Origin: Ancylobacter pratisalsi | GTDB taxonomy: Bacteria; Pseudomonadota; Alphaproteobacteria; Rhizobiales; Xanthobacteraceae | DNA: 64,000 nucleotides | NCBI RefSeq assembly: GCF_010669125.1 | Contig: NZ_CP048630.1 | Span: 2,306,001-2,370,000, forward strand | Reading direction: 5' to 3' | Shown here: positions 36,140-45,952 of the stretch, one piece after another | Position numbering within the stretch: position 1 is the first letter of the stretch | Layout: each line of letters opens with the position of its first letter | The notes under the pieces: model-generated | What the model was told of the DNA's origin: nothing | What the model saw: the letters and a program-made list of their open reading frames with translations, nothing else | Database searches by the model: none | Made by a program: the position numbers and the translations under genes

Positions 36140-37093
36140 TCAGGCGAGGAGCGCGGCGAGGGCGATGCCGGCGAAGAGCAGGAGCCCGGCGTCGCGATTG
36201 GAGCGGAACAGAGTGAGGCACAGCGCGCGGTCGTCAATGTCGAGCCGCCACACCTGCTGGGCGAGATGCGCGGCGAAGGCAATGAGGCCGACATAGGCCA
36301 GCGGGCCGGCATGAGCGCTGGTCAGGGCGAGGCCAACCAGCACCACCGCCCCGGCATAAAGCGCGGCGAGCCACGGGCGGGTCGCGGTGCCCAGCAACCG
36401 GGCGGAAGACTTCAGCCCGACCTGCTCGTCATCCTCGCGATCCTGATGGGCATAGATGGTGTCGTAGCCCACCACCCACAGGATCGAGCCGGCATAGAGC
36501 AGGAAGGCGGCGGGCGGCAGCTGCTCCAGGAGTGCGGCGAAGCCCATCAGCGCGCCCCAGGAGAAGGCAAGGCCCAGCACGAGCTGGGGAATCCATATCA
36601 CCCGCTTCATCAGCGGGTAGATCACCACCACGCCGAGCGAGGACAGTGCGACGACGATCGCGAAGGGTGGCAGGCAGATGAGGACGATGAGCCCGACCAG
36701 CGCCTGAAGGCCCAGAAAGACGAAGGCGCCGAAAAGGCCGACCTGCCCGGAGGGGAGGGGACGCAGGCGGGTGCGCTCCACGCGCCCGTCAATGTCGCGG
36801 TCGAGTATGTCGTTCCAGGTGCAGCCGGCCCCGCGCATCGCCACCGCGCCGATGGCGAACAGCGCCATGAAGGCGAGGGCGCGAAGGGCAACCGGCGCGC
36901 CGGCATTAGCGCTCATGCCGGCGGCAAGCGCACTGGACCACCAGCAGGGGATGAGCAGCAGCCAGAACCCGATCGGACGATCGGCGCGGGCAAGGCGGAG
37001 GAAGGGACGCAGGGCCGCCGGCGCGCGCCGGTCGACCCAGCTGACGGAGGCATCGGCCGGGGCGGCAACCGGGGCGTTGAGCAGCGCGTTCAT
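36140..37093 (-). CDS. ubiA: 4-hydroxybenzoate polyprenyltransferase
   Basis: Attaches the polyprenyl tail to 4-hydroxybenzoate in ubiquinone synthesis. The integral membrane protein has 317 residues and about eight helices. It carries the two aspartate-rich motifs, NDILDRDIDG near residue 97 and DTIYAHQDREDD near residue 215, which bind Mg-diphosphate, and an early DRPIGFWLL. It starts just after the leftward secreted-protein gene and is co-directional with it. Confidence 0.95.
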   Translation of the reverse strand: MNALLNAPVAAPADASVSWVDRRAPAALRPFLRLARADRPIGFWLLLIPCWWSSALAAGMSANAGAPVALRALAFMALFAIGAVAMRGAGCTWNDILDRDIDGRVERTRLRPLPSGQVGLFGAFVFLGLQALVGLIVLICLPPFAIVVALSSLGVVVIYPLMKRVIWIPQLVLGLAFSWGALMGFAALLEQLPPAAFLLYAGSILWVVGYDTIYAHQDREDDEQVGLKSSARLLGTATRPWLAALYAGAVVLVGLALTSAHAGPLAYVGLIAFAAHLAQQVWRLDIDDRALCLTLFRSNRDAGLLLFAGIALAALLA

Positions 37094-37102
37094 CGCCCGA
37101 CG

Positions 37103-37885
37103 TCAGCGCAGGGCATCGCCGCCAAGCGTGTCGAACACGCCGCCCTTTTCCGAGGCGCCAGAAGGCAGCCCGCTGGACAGGCCGAGGCCGGCGGAGATCG
37201 AGCCCTGCGGGGGCGGGCCGGAAGGGCCGCCCTGGCTTTCAAGCTTGGCGACCTGGCACACCTTGTCGCGCACGCTGGACACGCCGGTGGCGTTCTTCTT
37301 CAGCTCGGCCAGTGCCTCTTCCGGTACGTGGCACTTGGTGCGGTTGGCGCTGAGGTAGGAAATGAACTTCTGCTGCGTGCTGACGAATTCCCGGAACATC
37401 GGGCACAGCTCGCTCGGCGGTATCTTGGTCTTTGTGGCCTTCTGCAGCGCGCCGCCGCGCGCTTCCACATCGCCGCGCAGCCGGTCGACCTGGGTCTGGC
37501 ATTCCTTTGCCGCAGCGGCATCCGCGGCGGAGGGGCCCGGGGCGCTCATGCCGGGCATCATGCCGAAGCCGGGATCCATGCTCGAACTCGCCCCGCCCAT
37601 GCCAATGCCCGGCTGCATGCCGGGAGCCGGGGTGAAGCCCGGCGCGGCCGACGGCGCGACGGTGCTGGGGAACGAGGACGCCGGGGGCGTCACCGGGGCG
37701 GCGGCCGGGGGCGTGGCGACGGTGCTGTCCGTGCTGCCGGATCCTCCGGGCGTGCCGATCCACTGGGCGGTGGCGGGGGCGGAGAAGGCGAGACTCACCA
37801 GCAGAGCCCCGGCCGCAAGCGCAGACGCTCCAGCGCTGCGATGCGCCGGCTGTCTGGCGATGCGATCCGAATGCGACGATGACAT
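37103..37885 (-). CDS. secreted protein with proline/glycine/methionine-rich region and a four-cysteine domain, unknown function
   Basis: 260 residues. A signal peptide ends near ATAQW (residue 41). Residues 42-115 are low complexity (Pro, Ala, Gly, Met), and about 125-215 form a helical domain with four cysteines (AKECQTQVDRL, SELCPMF, RTKCHVP, RDKVCQVA) that could make two disulfides. It ends 10 bp before ubiA and is divergent from rsmE. I do not recognise the family. Similar proteins beside ubiA or rsmE occur in related bacteria as far as I recall. Confidence 0.75.
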   Translation of the reverse strand: MSSSHSDRIARQPAHRSAGASALAAGALLVSLAFSAPATAQWIGTPGGSGSTDSTVATPPAAAPVTPPASSFPSTVAPSAAPGFTPAPGMQPGIGMGGASSSMDPGFGMMPGMSAPGPSAADAAAAKECQTQVDRLRGDVEARGGALQKATKTKIPPSELCPMFREFVSTQQKFISYLSANRTKCHVPEEALAELKKNATGVSSVRDKVCQVAKLESQGGPSGPPPQGSISAGLGLSSGLPSGASEKGGVFDTLGGDALR

Positions 37886-38014
37886 GCTGTGTTCTGCCTA
37901 TTCAGCGTTCTTGACCAAGGGTGATACAGAGGCCTTAAAGATTGGGCAACATCACGGCGCACACGCCGCTGCGTCAATTCTTTCGTTACAAATCCCGTCG
38001 ACACGGCTTCCGCC

Positions 38015-38782
38015 ATGGCTCGCCCCGAGACCGAATCATCCGACCAGGACTATGATTTCCGCGCCCAGCGCCTGTTCGTCGCCGACGATCTGGGCCCGGA
38101 TGCCGAGATCCGCCTTGATCGTGAACGCTCTCATTATGTCGGGGATGTGATCCGCCTCGCGGTGGGTGGGCACATTCATCTGTTCAACGGCCGCGACGGC
38201 GAATGGCGCGCGGTGCGCGAGGCCGGCGGGCGCCGCGAGGCGGTGCTGCGCTGCGAGGTGCGGCTGCGCGCCCAGACCGCGCGGCCCGATCTCGACTATG
38301 TGTTCGCCCCGCTCAAGCATGCCCGGCTGGACTACATGGTGCAGAAGGCGGTCGAGATGGGGGCGGGGCGGCTGGTGCCGGTGATGACCCGCCACACCCA
38401 GCCGAGCCGGGTGAATGTGGAGCGCATGCGCGCCAACGCGGTCGAGGCCGCCGAGCAGTGCGGCATTCTCAGCCTGCCGGAGGTGGCCGAGCCGGTCAGT
38501 CTCACCCGTTGGCTGGCGGCGCTGGAGCCGGACCGCACGCTGGTGTTCTGCGACGAGGCGGCGCCGGTGGACGACCCGCTGGCGGAGTTGCGCGCGGCGG
38601 TGCGCGGGCCGCTCGCGGTGCTGATCGGGCCGGAGGGCGGCTTCGACGCGGCCGAGCGGACCCAGCTTGGCCGGCGACCGGGCACCCTCATCCTCTCGCT
38701 CGGGCCGCGTATCCTGCGGGCCGACACCGCAGCCGTGGCCGCGCTCGCCCTGGTGGAAGCCGCCCGCCAGGCCGGGGGATGA
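38015..38782 (+). CDS. rsmE: 16S rRNA (uracil-1498-N3)-methyltransferase
   Basis: Methylates U1498 of 16S rRNA with S-adenosylmethionine. The 255-residue SPOUT enzyme shows the PUA-like N-terminal barrel (RLFVADDLGPDAEIRLD, HLFNGRDGEW), then KHARLDYMVQKAVEMGAGRLVPVMTRHTQ. The knotted SAM site IGPEGGFDAAER and LSLGPRILRADTAAVAAL complete it. It diverges from the secreted-protein gene across 129 bp. Confidence 0.96.
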   Translation: MARPETESSDQDYDFRAQRLFVADDLGPDAEIRLDRERSHYVGDVIRLAVGGHIHLFNGRDGEWRAVREAGGRREAVLRCEVRLRAQTARPDLDYVFAPLKHARLDYMVQKAVEMGAGRLVPVMTRHTQPSRVNVERMRANAVEAAEQCGILSLPEVAEPVSLTRWLAALEPDRTLVFCDEAAPVDDPLAELRAAVRGPLAVLIGPEGGFDAAERTQLGRRPGTLILSLGPRILRADTAAVAALALVEAARQAGG

Positions 38783-39075
38783 CGCCTGGCGGAATTTTTT
38801 GGCCGGACCGGAGGGAACCGGGTCCGGGCGCGCGCGTTGCTTGATGCGGCGGGTTGCCGGTGATGGCGAATTGATGGTCCCGGATGCCATGAATTTAGTT
38901 TTATAAGCCATCTAATCTTTGAAATTAACAATAAAACTATGTCGTGCACGCGAAAAAGCGTGGTCATATTCCGGTCTCAGTTCCTCATCATCTAGCGGCT
39001 CAGCGGGCACTCCTTGATTCGGTGTCGGCTAAACTACGCGTGCCGGGGCCAGTGGAACTTTGCTGAGGGGATACC

Positions 39076-40197
39076 ATGACCGAAGACTATCGCATCGGCA
39101 TCGAGGAAGAGTATTTCATCGTCGACGGCGAGTCCAAGAACATGCTCAAACGCATGCCGGCCGCCTTCATGGACAAGACCCGGGAGGTGTTCGGCCCGCG
39201 CGCCACCGGCGAATTGATGCAGTCCCAGATCGAGGTGATGGCGAAGCCCCATGTCGAGGCTGCCGCCGCCCGCGCGGAGCTGCACGAGCTGCGCCGGACC
39301 CTGGGCGACGTGGCGGGTGCCTTCGATCTCGCCTTCTTCGCCTCCGGCACCCATCCGACCGCGAGCTGGCACGCCGGCAAGCGCTCGCCGATGCAGCGCG
39401 GTGACGGGCTGATGCACGACCTGCAGATGCTCGGCGAGCGCAACCTGCTGTGCGGGCTTCATGTTCATGTCGAGCTGCCCGATCCGGACACCCGTATCGA
39501 CGTGATGCGGCGCATCCTGCCCTATCTGCCGATCTTCGTTGCGCTCTCGACCTCCTCCCCTTTCTGGGAATGCAAGCGCACCGGGCTGATGGGCTACCGG
39601 CTTGCCGCCTATGACGAGCTGCCGCGCACCGGGCTGCCGGAGCTGTTCGAAAGCGCCAAGGACTATCAGGACTATGTCGACGCGCTGGTCGCGGCGCGGG
39701 CGATCCGCGATTCGAGCTATATCTGGTGGACCATCCGCCCCTCCATGAAGCAGCCGACGCTGGAATTGCGGGCGCCCGACAGTTGCACCCGCGTCGAGGA
39801 TTCGGTTGCCATCGCGTCGCTCTACCGGGCGCTGACGCGGCATCTGGTGCGCAATCCCAAGGTCAATGCCGGCATCGACGCCGTCGACCGGGCGATCGCG
39901 GTGGAGAACAAGTGGCGCGCGCAGCGCTACGGCATTCACGGCAGCCTGGTCGATCGCCACGCCAAGGAGGCGGTGCCGATGGCGCAGGCGGTCGGCGACC
40001 TGATCGACAGGGTGAGCGAGGATGCGCGCGCGCTCGGCGGCCTTGCCGAGCTGGAGCATCTGCGCACCATTCTCGACGGGGGCACCAGCGCGGATACCCA
40101 GATCGCGGTCTATCAGGAGGCCGCGCACCGCACCGGCAACCGCACCGAGGCGCTGCGGGCGGTGACGACCTGGCTCACCCACGCGTCGGTGCAGTAG
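39076..40197 (+). CDS. ybdK: carboxylate-amine ligase, YbdK-type (GCS2 family)
   Basis: A 373-residue member of the glutamate-cysteine ligase family 2: [11 protein letters not shown] near the start, [22 protein letters not shown] (the metal and ATP site), and [20 protein letters not shown]. coli YbdK has weak glutamate-cysteine ligase activity; the physiological substrate of most members is unknown. GAGGGG precedes the ATG. It lies 158 bp before a true plant-type glutamate-cysteine ligase in the same direction, so the two may be functionally linked. Confidence 0.92.
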   Translation: MTEDYRIGIEEEYFIVDGESKNMLKRMPAAFMDKTREVFGPRATGELMQSQIEVMAKPHVEAAAARAELHELRRTLGDVAGAFDLAFFASGTHPTASWHAGKRSPMQRGDGLMHDLQMLGERNLLCGLHVHVELPDPDTRIDVMRRILPYLPIFVALSTSSPFWECKRTGLMGYRLAAYDELPRTGLPELFESAKDYQDYVDALVAARAIRDSSYIWWTIRPSMKQPTLELRAPDSCTRVEDSVAIASLYRALTRHLVRNPKVNAGIDAVDRAIAVENKWRAQRYGIHGSLVDRHAKEAVPMAQAVGDLIDRVSEDARALGGLAELEHLRTILDGGTSADTQIAVYQEAAHRTGNRTEALRAVTTWLTHASVQ

Positions 40198-40355
40198 CAA
40201 CACGCCCGTGGGCGCGCGTTTTCGCGCGCGAGGGATGCCGGCGTACCTGGCGGCGCCATTCCCCAACGGCAGGCGCGGCACGCCGTAACGGTGATTTGCG
40301 CGGCGCGCCGGCCTGTGTATGGTCGCGCGCCTCAGCATGCCGGCCGGAGTCTTCC

Positions 40356-41726
40356 ATGGCGCGAGACCAGATCGATACGCAGTCCATCGACAGTCGCGAC
40401 GACCTCGTCGCGTGGCTTGAGGCGGGCTGCAAGGCGCCTTCGAAATTTCGAATCGGCACCGAGCACGAGAAGTTCCCCTTCACGCTGGACGGCCATAACC
40501 CCGTTCCCTATGCGGGTGAAAATGGCATCCGCGCGCTGCTGGAAGGCATGCAGGCGCTGAATGAGTGGGAGCCGATCCTCGAAGGCGAGACCATTATCGG
40601 CCTTGCCGACACCATTGGCGGCGGCGCGATCTCGCTGGAGCCAGGCGGGCAGTTCGAGCTTTCCGGCGCGCCGCTCGCCTCCATCCACGAGACCTGCGCC
40701 GAGGTGAATTCGCATCTGGAGCAGGTGCGCGCGGTGGCGACGCCTTTCGGCTTCGGCTTCCTCGGCCTCGGCATGAGCCCGAAATGGACCCTGGCGGAGA
40801 CGCCGGTGATGCCCAAGGGGCGCTACCGGATCATGTCGAACTACATGCCCAAGGTCGGCTCCTACGGCCTCGACATGATGTACCGGACCTGCACCGTGCA
40901 GGTGAATCTCGATTTCGCCTCCGAGGCGGACATGGTGAAAAAGCTGCGCGTCGGCCTCGCGCTGCAGCCGATCGCGACCGCGCTGTTCGCCAACTCGCCC
41001 TTCACCGAGGGAAAGCCGAACGGGTTCCTCTCGTTCCGCTCGGAAATCTGGCGGGACACCGACAACAACCGCGCCGGCATGTTGCCCTTCGCCTTCGAGG
41101 AGGGCATGGGCTTCGAGCGTTATGTCGACTACGCGCTTGATGTGCCGATGTATTTCATCAAGCGCGGCGAGCGCTACATCGACGTCGCCGGCTCCTCGTT
41201 CCGCGACCTGCTCGCCCATAAGCACTCGGCGGTGCCGGGCGAGGGGGCGACAGTGTCGGACTGGGCCAACCACCTCTCCACCATCTTCCCCGAGGTGCGG
41301 CTGAAGCGCTTCCTGGAAATGCGCGGCGCCGATGGCGGGCCCTGGGCCAATCTGTGCGCGCTGCCCGCGCTGTGGACCGGCCTGCTCTACGACACAACCA
41401 GCCTCGATGCGGCCTGGGAACTGGTGAAAGACTGGAGCACGGCGCAACGCCAGGCGCTGCGCGATGACGTGCCGCGCCTCGCTCTCAAGGCCGAGATCGC
41501 CGGCCGATCGGTGCTGGAGGTGGCGCGCGACGTGGTGGACATCGCCCGGCAGGGGCTGAAGCGGCGCGACGTGCGTGACAGCCAGGGCCGCGACGAGACC
41601 CGCTTCCTCGGCCCGCTCGACGACATCCTCGCCGCCGGCCAGACGCCGGCCGAGGCGCTGCTGGCGCTGTATGAAGGGGCGTGGAACCGCTCCGTGGAGC
41701 CGGTCTTCGACCAGTTCGCCTACTGA
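40356..41726 (+). CDS. gshA: glutamate-cysteine ligase, plant/proteobacterial type
   Basis: Joins L-glutamate and L-cysteine, the first step of glutathione synthesis. The 456-residue protein is of the family shared by plants and alphaproteobacteria: KFRIGTEHEKFPF, GGAISLEPGGQFELSGAPLASIHET, GLGMSPKW, YMPKVGSYGLDMMYRTCTVQVNLDF, LFANSPFTEGKPNGFLSFRS and LEMRGADGGPW. GGAG precedes the ATG at 40356. It is convergent with the LysR gene. Confidence 0.96.
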   Translation: MARDQIDTQSIDSRDDLVAWLEAGCKAPSKFRIGTEHEKFPFTLDGHNPVPYAGENGIRALLEGMQALNEWEPILEGETIIGLADTIGGGAISLEPGGQFELSGAPLASIHETCAEVNSHLEQVRAVATPFGFGFLGLGMSPKWTLAETPVMPKGRYRIMSNYMPKVGSYGLDMMYRTCTVQVNLDFASEADMVKKLRVGLALQPIATALFANSPFTEGKPNGFLSFRSEIWRDTDNNRAGMLPFAFEEGMGFERYVDYALDVPMYFIKRGERYIDVAGSSFRDLLAHKHSAVPGEGATVSDWANHLSTIFPEVRLKRFLEMRGADGGPWANLCALPALWTGLLYDTTSLDAAWELVKDWSTAQRQALRDDVPRLALKAEIAGRSVLEVARDVVDIARQGLKRRDVRDSQGRDETRFLGPLDDILAAGQTPAEALLALYEGAWNRSVEPVFDQFAY

Positions 41727-41753
41727 AGGGCGGAAACCGCCGGGTGGGGCGTC

Positions 41754-42638
41754 CTACTCGGCGGCGATGGCGGCTTCGGAGATGTTGTCCAGCCCCTGGA
41801 TGATGTGATTGGCCAGCGCTTCGGCAAGGCCGGAGGATTCGTGCCGGTTGCGCAGCAGGCCGATGCGGCACGGCGCCAGCGTGGGGAATCCGTCGGAGGG
41901 GCCAAGCACGCGCATGCCCGGGCGCAGCCCGGATTCAGGCAGCACCGAGATGGCGAGCCCGGAGAGCACCGCCGCCGACACCGCGGTGCTGTTGGACGAC
42001 GTGTAGAGGATGCGGAAGCGGCTGCCATTGGCCTGCAGCATCGAGATCGCCTCCTGCCGCCAGTTGCAGCTCTGCCGGCCGAGCGCCAGCGGGATCGGGT
42101 CCTCGATATGCACCGAATGGCGCATGGAGCCGACCCAGAGCAGCTGCTCGCGGCGGATGATTTCGGTCTCGCGGTTGATGCTCTCGCAATCGGTGATGAT
42201 GGCGAGGTCGAGATCGCCGGTGTCGATGCGGTCCACCAGATCCGAGGACGGATCGCACACCACGGTCAGCTCGACATTGGGATGGGTGGCGGAAAAGCGC
42301 GCCATGATCTCGGGCAGGTAGCGGTCGGCATAATCGTCCGGCACGCCGAGGCGCACGCGGCCCGACAGTTCGGCGCTGGCGAGACTGGCCATCGCCTCCA
42401 TGTTCAGCTTCACGATACGCCGGGCATAGTCGAGAAGCCGCTCGCCCTCGTCGGTGAGGCGCGAGGCGCGCCCGTCGCGGGCGAAAATCGGCCTGCCGAC
42501 GCGTTCCTCAAGCCGCTTCATCTGCATCGAGACCGCGGACTGGGTCTTGTGGACCACCTCCGACGCTTTCGTAAAACTGCCGGTTTCGGCGATAGTTATG
42601 AAGGTTCTTAATTGATCAATGTCGAGCAGGACGGACAT
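41754..42638 (-). CDS. LysR family transcriptional regulator
   Basis: 294 residues. It has a winged helix-turn-helix at the N-terminus (LRTFITIAETGSFTKASEVVHKTQSAVSMQMKRLE, about residues 9-45) and a periplasmic-binding-like effector domain. It diverges from a DUF1127 protein gene across a 192-bp AT-rich gap containing TATCAATCCGAATGATAATTG-like palindromic sequence near 42660. The target is probably the neighbouring gene and/or itself. Effector unknown. Confidence 0.92.
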   Translation of the reverse strand: MSVLLDIDQLRTFITIAETGSFTKASEVVHKTQSAVSMQMKRLEERVGRPIFARDGRASRLTDEGERLLDYARRIVKLNMEAMASLASAELSGRVRLGVPDDYADRYLPEIMARFSATHPNVELTVVCDPSSDLVDRIDTGDLDLAIITDCESINRETEIIRREQLLWVGSMRHSVHIEDPIPLALGRQSCNWRQEAISMLQANGSRFRILYTSSNSTAVSAAVLSGLAISVLPESGLRPGMRVLGPSDGFPTLAPCRIGLLRNRHESSGLAEALANHIIQGLDNISEAAIAAE

Positions 42639-42830
42639 GAGGGAGGCCTCCGCGGTCTATTATCAATCCGAATGATAATTGAGATCATAAACATTCGCTA
42701 GTGTGATTGATGCCGCCGGATCATAAGGATCAGGCCGCGAACGGGTGGCGTTGGTTTCGGGTGGCTCCGGCTTCCATCGAAACCGATAAACCCACCGTCA
42801 CCGCTGCGCGGGCGACACATGGAGGTATCG

Positions 42831-43178
42831 ATGTCGTATATTGGCGAAGTCCGGAGAACAGCGTTCTCCTCGTTTGGTGCCGCGGCGAGTGCTGCGTTGA
42901 TCGCCGTCGCCTCGGGTTCAATCCGTATTTTCAAGGCGTTCGGCCGCCGCCGCCTCATTGCCGAGCTTGGCGAGTTTGACGATCACATGCTCCGCGATAT
43001 CGGGCTGACGCGGTCGGATCTGCGTGACGCCTCGTCCGGCCCGGTCTGGCAGGATCCGACGTCGGTTCTCGTGGTTCGCGCCGTCGAGCGGCGTGCCAGC
43101 CGCCGCGCCCTCGTGCGCGAGGCGCAGCCTGTGACCGGCGCCAAAGCGCGCACCAATGACGTTATCGCGTGCCGCTGA
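42831..43178 (+). CDS. DUF1127 domain protein
   Basis: 115 residues. The arginine-rich DUF1127 motif is clear: RRRLIAELGEFDDHMLRDIGLTRSDL, about residues 42-68. Small DUF1127 proteins in alphaproteobacteria are often stress-induced and linked to RNA turnover and to phosphate and carbon homeostasis; some are targets of small RNAs. The ATG at 42831 has GGAGG five bases upstream, which excludes the earlier in-frame ATG. A strong terminator follows 62 bp later. Confidence 0.85.
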   Translation: MSYIGEVRRTAFSSFGAAASAALIAVASGSIRIFKAFGRRRLIAELGEFDDHMLRDIGLTRSDLRDASSGPVWQDPTSVLVVRAVERRASRRALVREAQPVTGAKARTNDVIACR

Positions 43179-43239
43179 TGAGGCCGGGCGGCAGCCAACC
43201 GGTTTACGGCGGCATCGACCCCCTCGTGTCGCCCACTTG

Positions 43240-43272
43240 AAGCCCGCTGGTTCATTCCGGCGGGCTTTTTTT
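43240..43272 (+). terminator. intrinsic terminator after DUF1127 gene
   Basis: An 11-bp stem AAGCCCGCTGG/CCGGCGGGCTT (one G-T pair) with loop TTCATT, followed directly by seven T residues. It lies 62 bp after the DUF1127 stop and is the clearest Rho-independent terminator in the window. Confidence 0.93.
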
Positions 43273-43411
43273 GTGTCGGCGCCACTCATCAAGTTTGCAG
43301 ATGGGAAAGGGTGTGCTTGCAGCAGGGAACATGCATCGTACCGCTGCGGGGTCCATATGAGCCGGGTCGGCGCAGGGCCGGCGGACAAGGTGGACCCAAG
43401 GGCATCGTTTC

Positions 43412-44461
43412 ATGACACAGCATCTCGAACTCGGGCTCGACACCTTCGGCGACGTCACCGCCGATCGTGAGGGGCGCCTGCTGCCCCATGCGCAGGTGAT
43501 CCGCAATCTGGTCGACGAGGCGGTGCTGGCCGATCAGGTGGGCGTCGATTTCATCGGCGTCGGCGAGCACCATCGCGACGATTTCGCCGTCTCCGCGCCG
43601 GAAGTGGTGCTGGCCGGCATGGCCACGAAGACGCAGCGCATCCGCCTGGGTTCCGCGGTCACGGTGCTGTCTTCGGACGATCCGATCCGCGTCTATCAGC
43701 GCTTTTCCACCGTCGACGCGCTGTCGAACGGGCGCGCCGAGGTGATTCTGGGGCGGGGCTCGTTCACTGAATCGTTTCCGCTGTTCGGCTTCCAGATGAA
43801 GGACTACGAGGCGCTGTTCACGGAGAAGCTCGACCTGTTCGCCGCACTGCTGCGCGACAATGCGAGCCCCGAGGGCGTGAGCTGGAAGGGTGAACTGCGG
43901 CCCCCGCTCGACCACCAGCATGTGTTTCCCTCCGTGGAGAGCGGCACGCTGAAGACCTGGATCGGCGTCGGCGGCAGCCCCGAATCGGTGGTGCGCGCGG
44001 CCCGCTACGGCCTGCCCCTGATGCTCGCCATCATCGGCGGCAATCCGGCCCGCTTCGCGCCCTATGTCGATCTCTATCACCGCGCCATCGGTCAGCTTGG
44101 CGGGCAGATGCAGCCGATCGGGGTGCACTCGCACGGCTATGTGGCGCCGACCGACGAGCTGGCGCGCGAGGAATTCTACGACGACTACAAGCGCATGCAC
44201 GACCGCATCGGCAAGGAGCGCGGCTGGCCGGCCTATGAGCGCGACTCATTCGAGCGCGAGATCGCGCATGGCTCGCTGTATCTCGGCTCCCCCGAGACGG
44301 TGGCGAAGAAGATCGCCGCGACCGCGAAGGCGCTCGGGCTGTCGCGCTTCGACATGAAGTACAGCGCCGGCCCGCTGGGGCACGACAAGGCGATGCGCTG
44401 TATCGAGCTTTATGGCAGCCAGGTGATTCCGCGCGTGCGCGAGCTGCTGGCGCAAGGCTGA
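43412..44461 (+). CDS. LLM-class flavin-dependent oxidoreductase
   Basis: A 349-residue luciferase-like TIM-barrel monooxygenase. Family features are VDFIGVGEHHRDDFAVSAP, RIRLGSAVTVLSSDDPIRVYQ, DALSNGRAEVILGRGSF, TWIGVGGSPESVVRAARYGLPLMLAIIGG and a C-terminal YLGSPETVAKKI. These enzymes use reduced FMN to oxidise diverse substrates; the specific one is unknown here. It is transcribed convergently with puuA, with a small palindrome between them. Confidence 0.9.
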   Translation: MTQHLELGLDTFGDVTADREGRLLPHAQVIRNLVDEAVLADQVGVDFIGVGEHHRDDFAVSAPEVVLAGMATKTQRIRLGSAVTVLSSDDPIRVYQRFSTVDALSNGRAEVILGRGSFTESFPLFGFQMKDYEALFTEKLDLFAALLRDNASPEGVSWKGELRPPLDHQHVFPSVESGTLKTWIGVGGSPESVVRAARYGLPLMLAIIGGNPARFAPYVDLYHRAIGQLGGQMQPIGVHSHGYVAPTDELAREEFYDDYKRMHDRIGKERGWPAYERDSFEREIAHGSLYLGSPETVAKKIAATAKALGLSRFDMKYSAGPLGHDKAMRCIELYGSQVIPRVRELLAQG

Positions 44462-44480
44462 CGGTGGAAAACCGAGGCGC

Positions 44481-44503
44481 CCCTCTCCCGTCGGGCGAGA
44501 GGG
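44481..44503. repeat. REP-like palindrome CCCTCTC...GAGAGGG
   Basis: Arms CCCTCTC (44481-44487) and GAGAGGG (44497-44503) with an inner CCG/CGG pairing, between the convergent LLM and puuA genes. The same CTCTC/GAGAG theme recurs between ilvB and ilvH (56723-56815). This suggests a dispersed palindromic repeat family, here placed where a bidirectional terminator would be useful. Confidence 0.6.
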
Positions 44504-44551
44504 ACGCTAAGGCGCAGGGCACCTCGCCCGTTCACGCAGGCGGGGTGCGCC

Positions 44552-45952
44552 TCACACGTTCAGCAGCAGATACTCGCGCTCCCAGGGCGAGATGACACGC
44601 ATGAAGGTGTCGAACTCGGTCTGCTTCACCGCGGTGTAGGTCTTCACGAAGGACGGCCCGAGGACGGTGGCGATCTCCTCGGAATATTGCAGCGCCGCCA
44701 CCGCTTCGAGCAGGCCGCGCGGCAGTTCGAAATCGAGGCCCTTGGCGTCGGCTTCCAGCGGCTCGGTCGGGCGCAGCCCCTCGACGAGGCCGAGATAGCC
44801 GCAGGCCAGCGAGGCGGCGATGACGAGATAGGGGTTGGCGTCCGAGGACGGCACCCGGTTCTCGACCCGGCGCGCGGCCGGCGGGGAGGGCGGCACGCGC
44901 AGCCCGGCGGTGCGGTTGTCGTAACCCCACTGCACGTTGATGGGCGCCATCGAATCGCGGGTGAGCCGGCGATAGGAATTCACGTAAGGGGCGAGGATCG
45001 ACATCACCGCCGGCAGATAGCGCTGCTGGCCGGCAATGAAGGCGAAGAATTCCGGCGTCGGGTCGCCATCGTCATCGGAGAAGATGTTCTTGCCGGTTTC
45101 GGCATCGACGATGGACTGATGGATGTGCATCGCCGAGCCCGGCTCGTCGGCAATCGGCTTGGCCATGAAGGTGGCGTAGATCTTGTGGGCCAGCGCCGCC
45201 TCGCGAATGGTGCGCTTGAACAGGAAGACCTGGTCGGCGAGCATGATCGGGTCGCCGTGCAGCAGGTTGATTTCCATCTGCGCCGCGCCGTCCTCATGGA
45301 TCAGCGTGTCGATCTCCAGGCCCTGGGCCTCGGAATAATCGTACATGTCCTCGAACAGGGCGTCGAACTCGTTGACCGCCTGGATCGAATAGGACTGCCG
45401 CCCGATTTCCGGCCGCCCGGAGCGCCCGATCGGCGGCTTCAGCGGGTAGTCGGCATCGGTGTTGGGCTCGACGAGGTAGAACTCGATCTCCGGCGCCACC
45501 ACGGCCTTCCAGCCCTTGTGGGCATAAAGGTCGACGACGTTCTTCAGCACCTGGCGCGGGGCCAGCTCCACCGAACGTCCGTCGCGATGGAACGCGTCGT
45601 GAATGATCTGCGCGGTCGGATCATGGGCCCAGGGCACCGTGCACAGGGTGGAGAAGTCGGGCTGGATGACGAGATCGCTGTCCGCCACCACGGAATCGAC
45701 CAGCCCCTCATAGGGCGGGTAGTCGCCGGAAATGGTCTGCAGGAACACCGAAAGCGGCAGGTTCATCACCGGGCCGGAAAGGAATTTCGACACCGGCATG
45801 ATCTTGCCGCGACCGACGCCGGCCAGATCGGGGACCATGCATTCGATCTCGGTGATGCCGCGCGCGCCCATCCACGCCTTGGCTTCCTCGAGGGAGGAAA
45901 CGCCGCGGATGGACTGGACCGCGTCCTTGCCGGGCTTCTTCTTCTTGGCCAT
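44552..45952 (-). CDS. puuA: glutamine synthetase family, probable gamma-glutamylputrescine synthetase
   Basis: Likely ligates glutamate to putrescine with ATP, the first step of the Puu route. It has 466 residues with glutamine-synthetase signatures: VAPEIEFYLVEP, EINLLHGDP, the ATP-binding AMHIHQSI, NVQWGYDNRTAGLRVP and VENRVPSSDANPYLVIAASLACG. The adenylylation-loop tyrosine of GlnA is lacking, as expected for PuuA. Adjacent divergent potGHI genes and puuB at 51.8 kb support putrescine. The ATG at 45952 begins MAKKKKPGKD; the longer upstream frame is antisense to potG. Confidence 0.88.
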   Translation of the reverse strand: MAKKKKPGKDAVQSIRGVSSLEEAKAWMGARGITEIECMVPDLAGVGRGKIMPVSKFLSGPVMNLPLSVFLQTISGDYPPYEGLVDSVVADSDLVIQPDFSTLCTVPWAHDPTAQIIHDAFHRDGRSVELAPRQVLKNVVDLYAHKGWKAVVAPEIEFYLVEPNTDADYPLKPPIGRSGRPEIGRQSYSIQAVNEFDALFEDMYDYSEAQGLEIDTLIHEDGAAQMEINLLHGDPIMLADQVFLFKRTIREAALAHKIYATFMAKPIADEPGSAMHIHQSIVDAETGKNIFSDDDGDPTPEFFAFIAGQQRYLPAVMSILAPYVNSYRRLTRDSMAPINVQWGYDNRTAGLRVPPSPPAARRVENRVPSSDANPYLVIAASLACGYLGLVEGLRPTEPLEADAKGLDFELPRGLLEAVAALQYSEEIATVLGPSFVKTYTAVKQTEFDTFMRVISPWEREYLLLNV

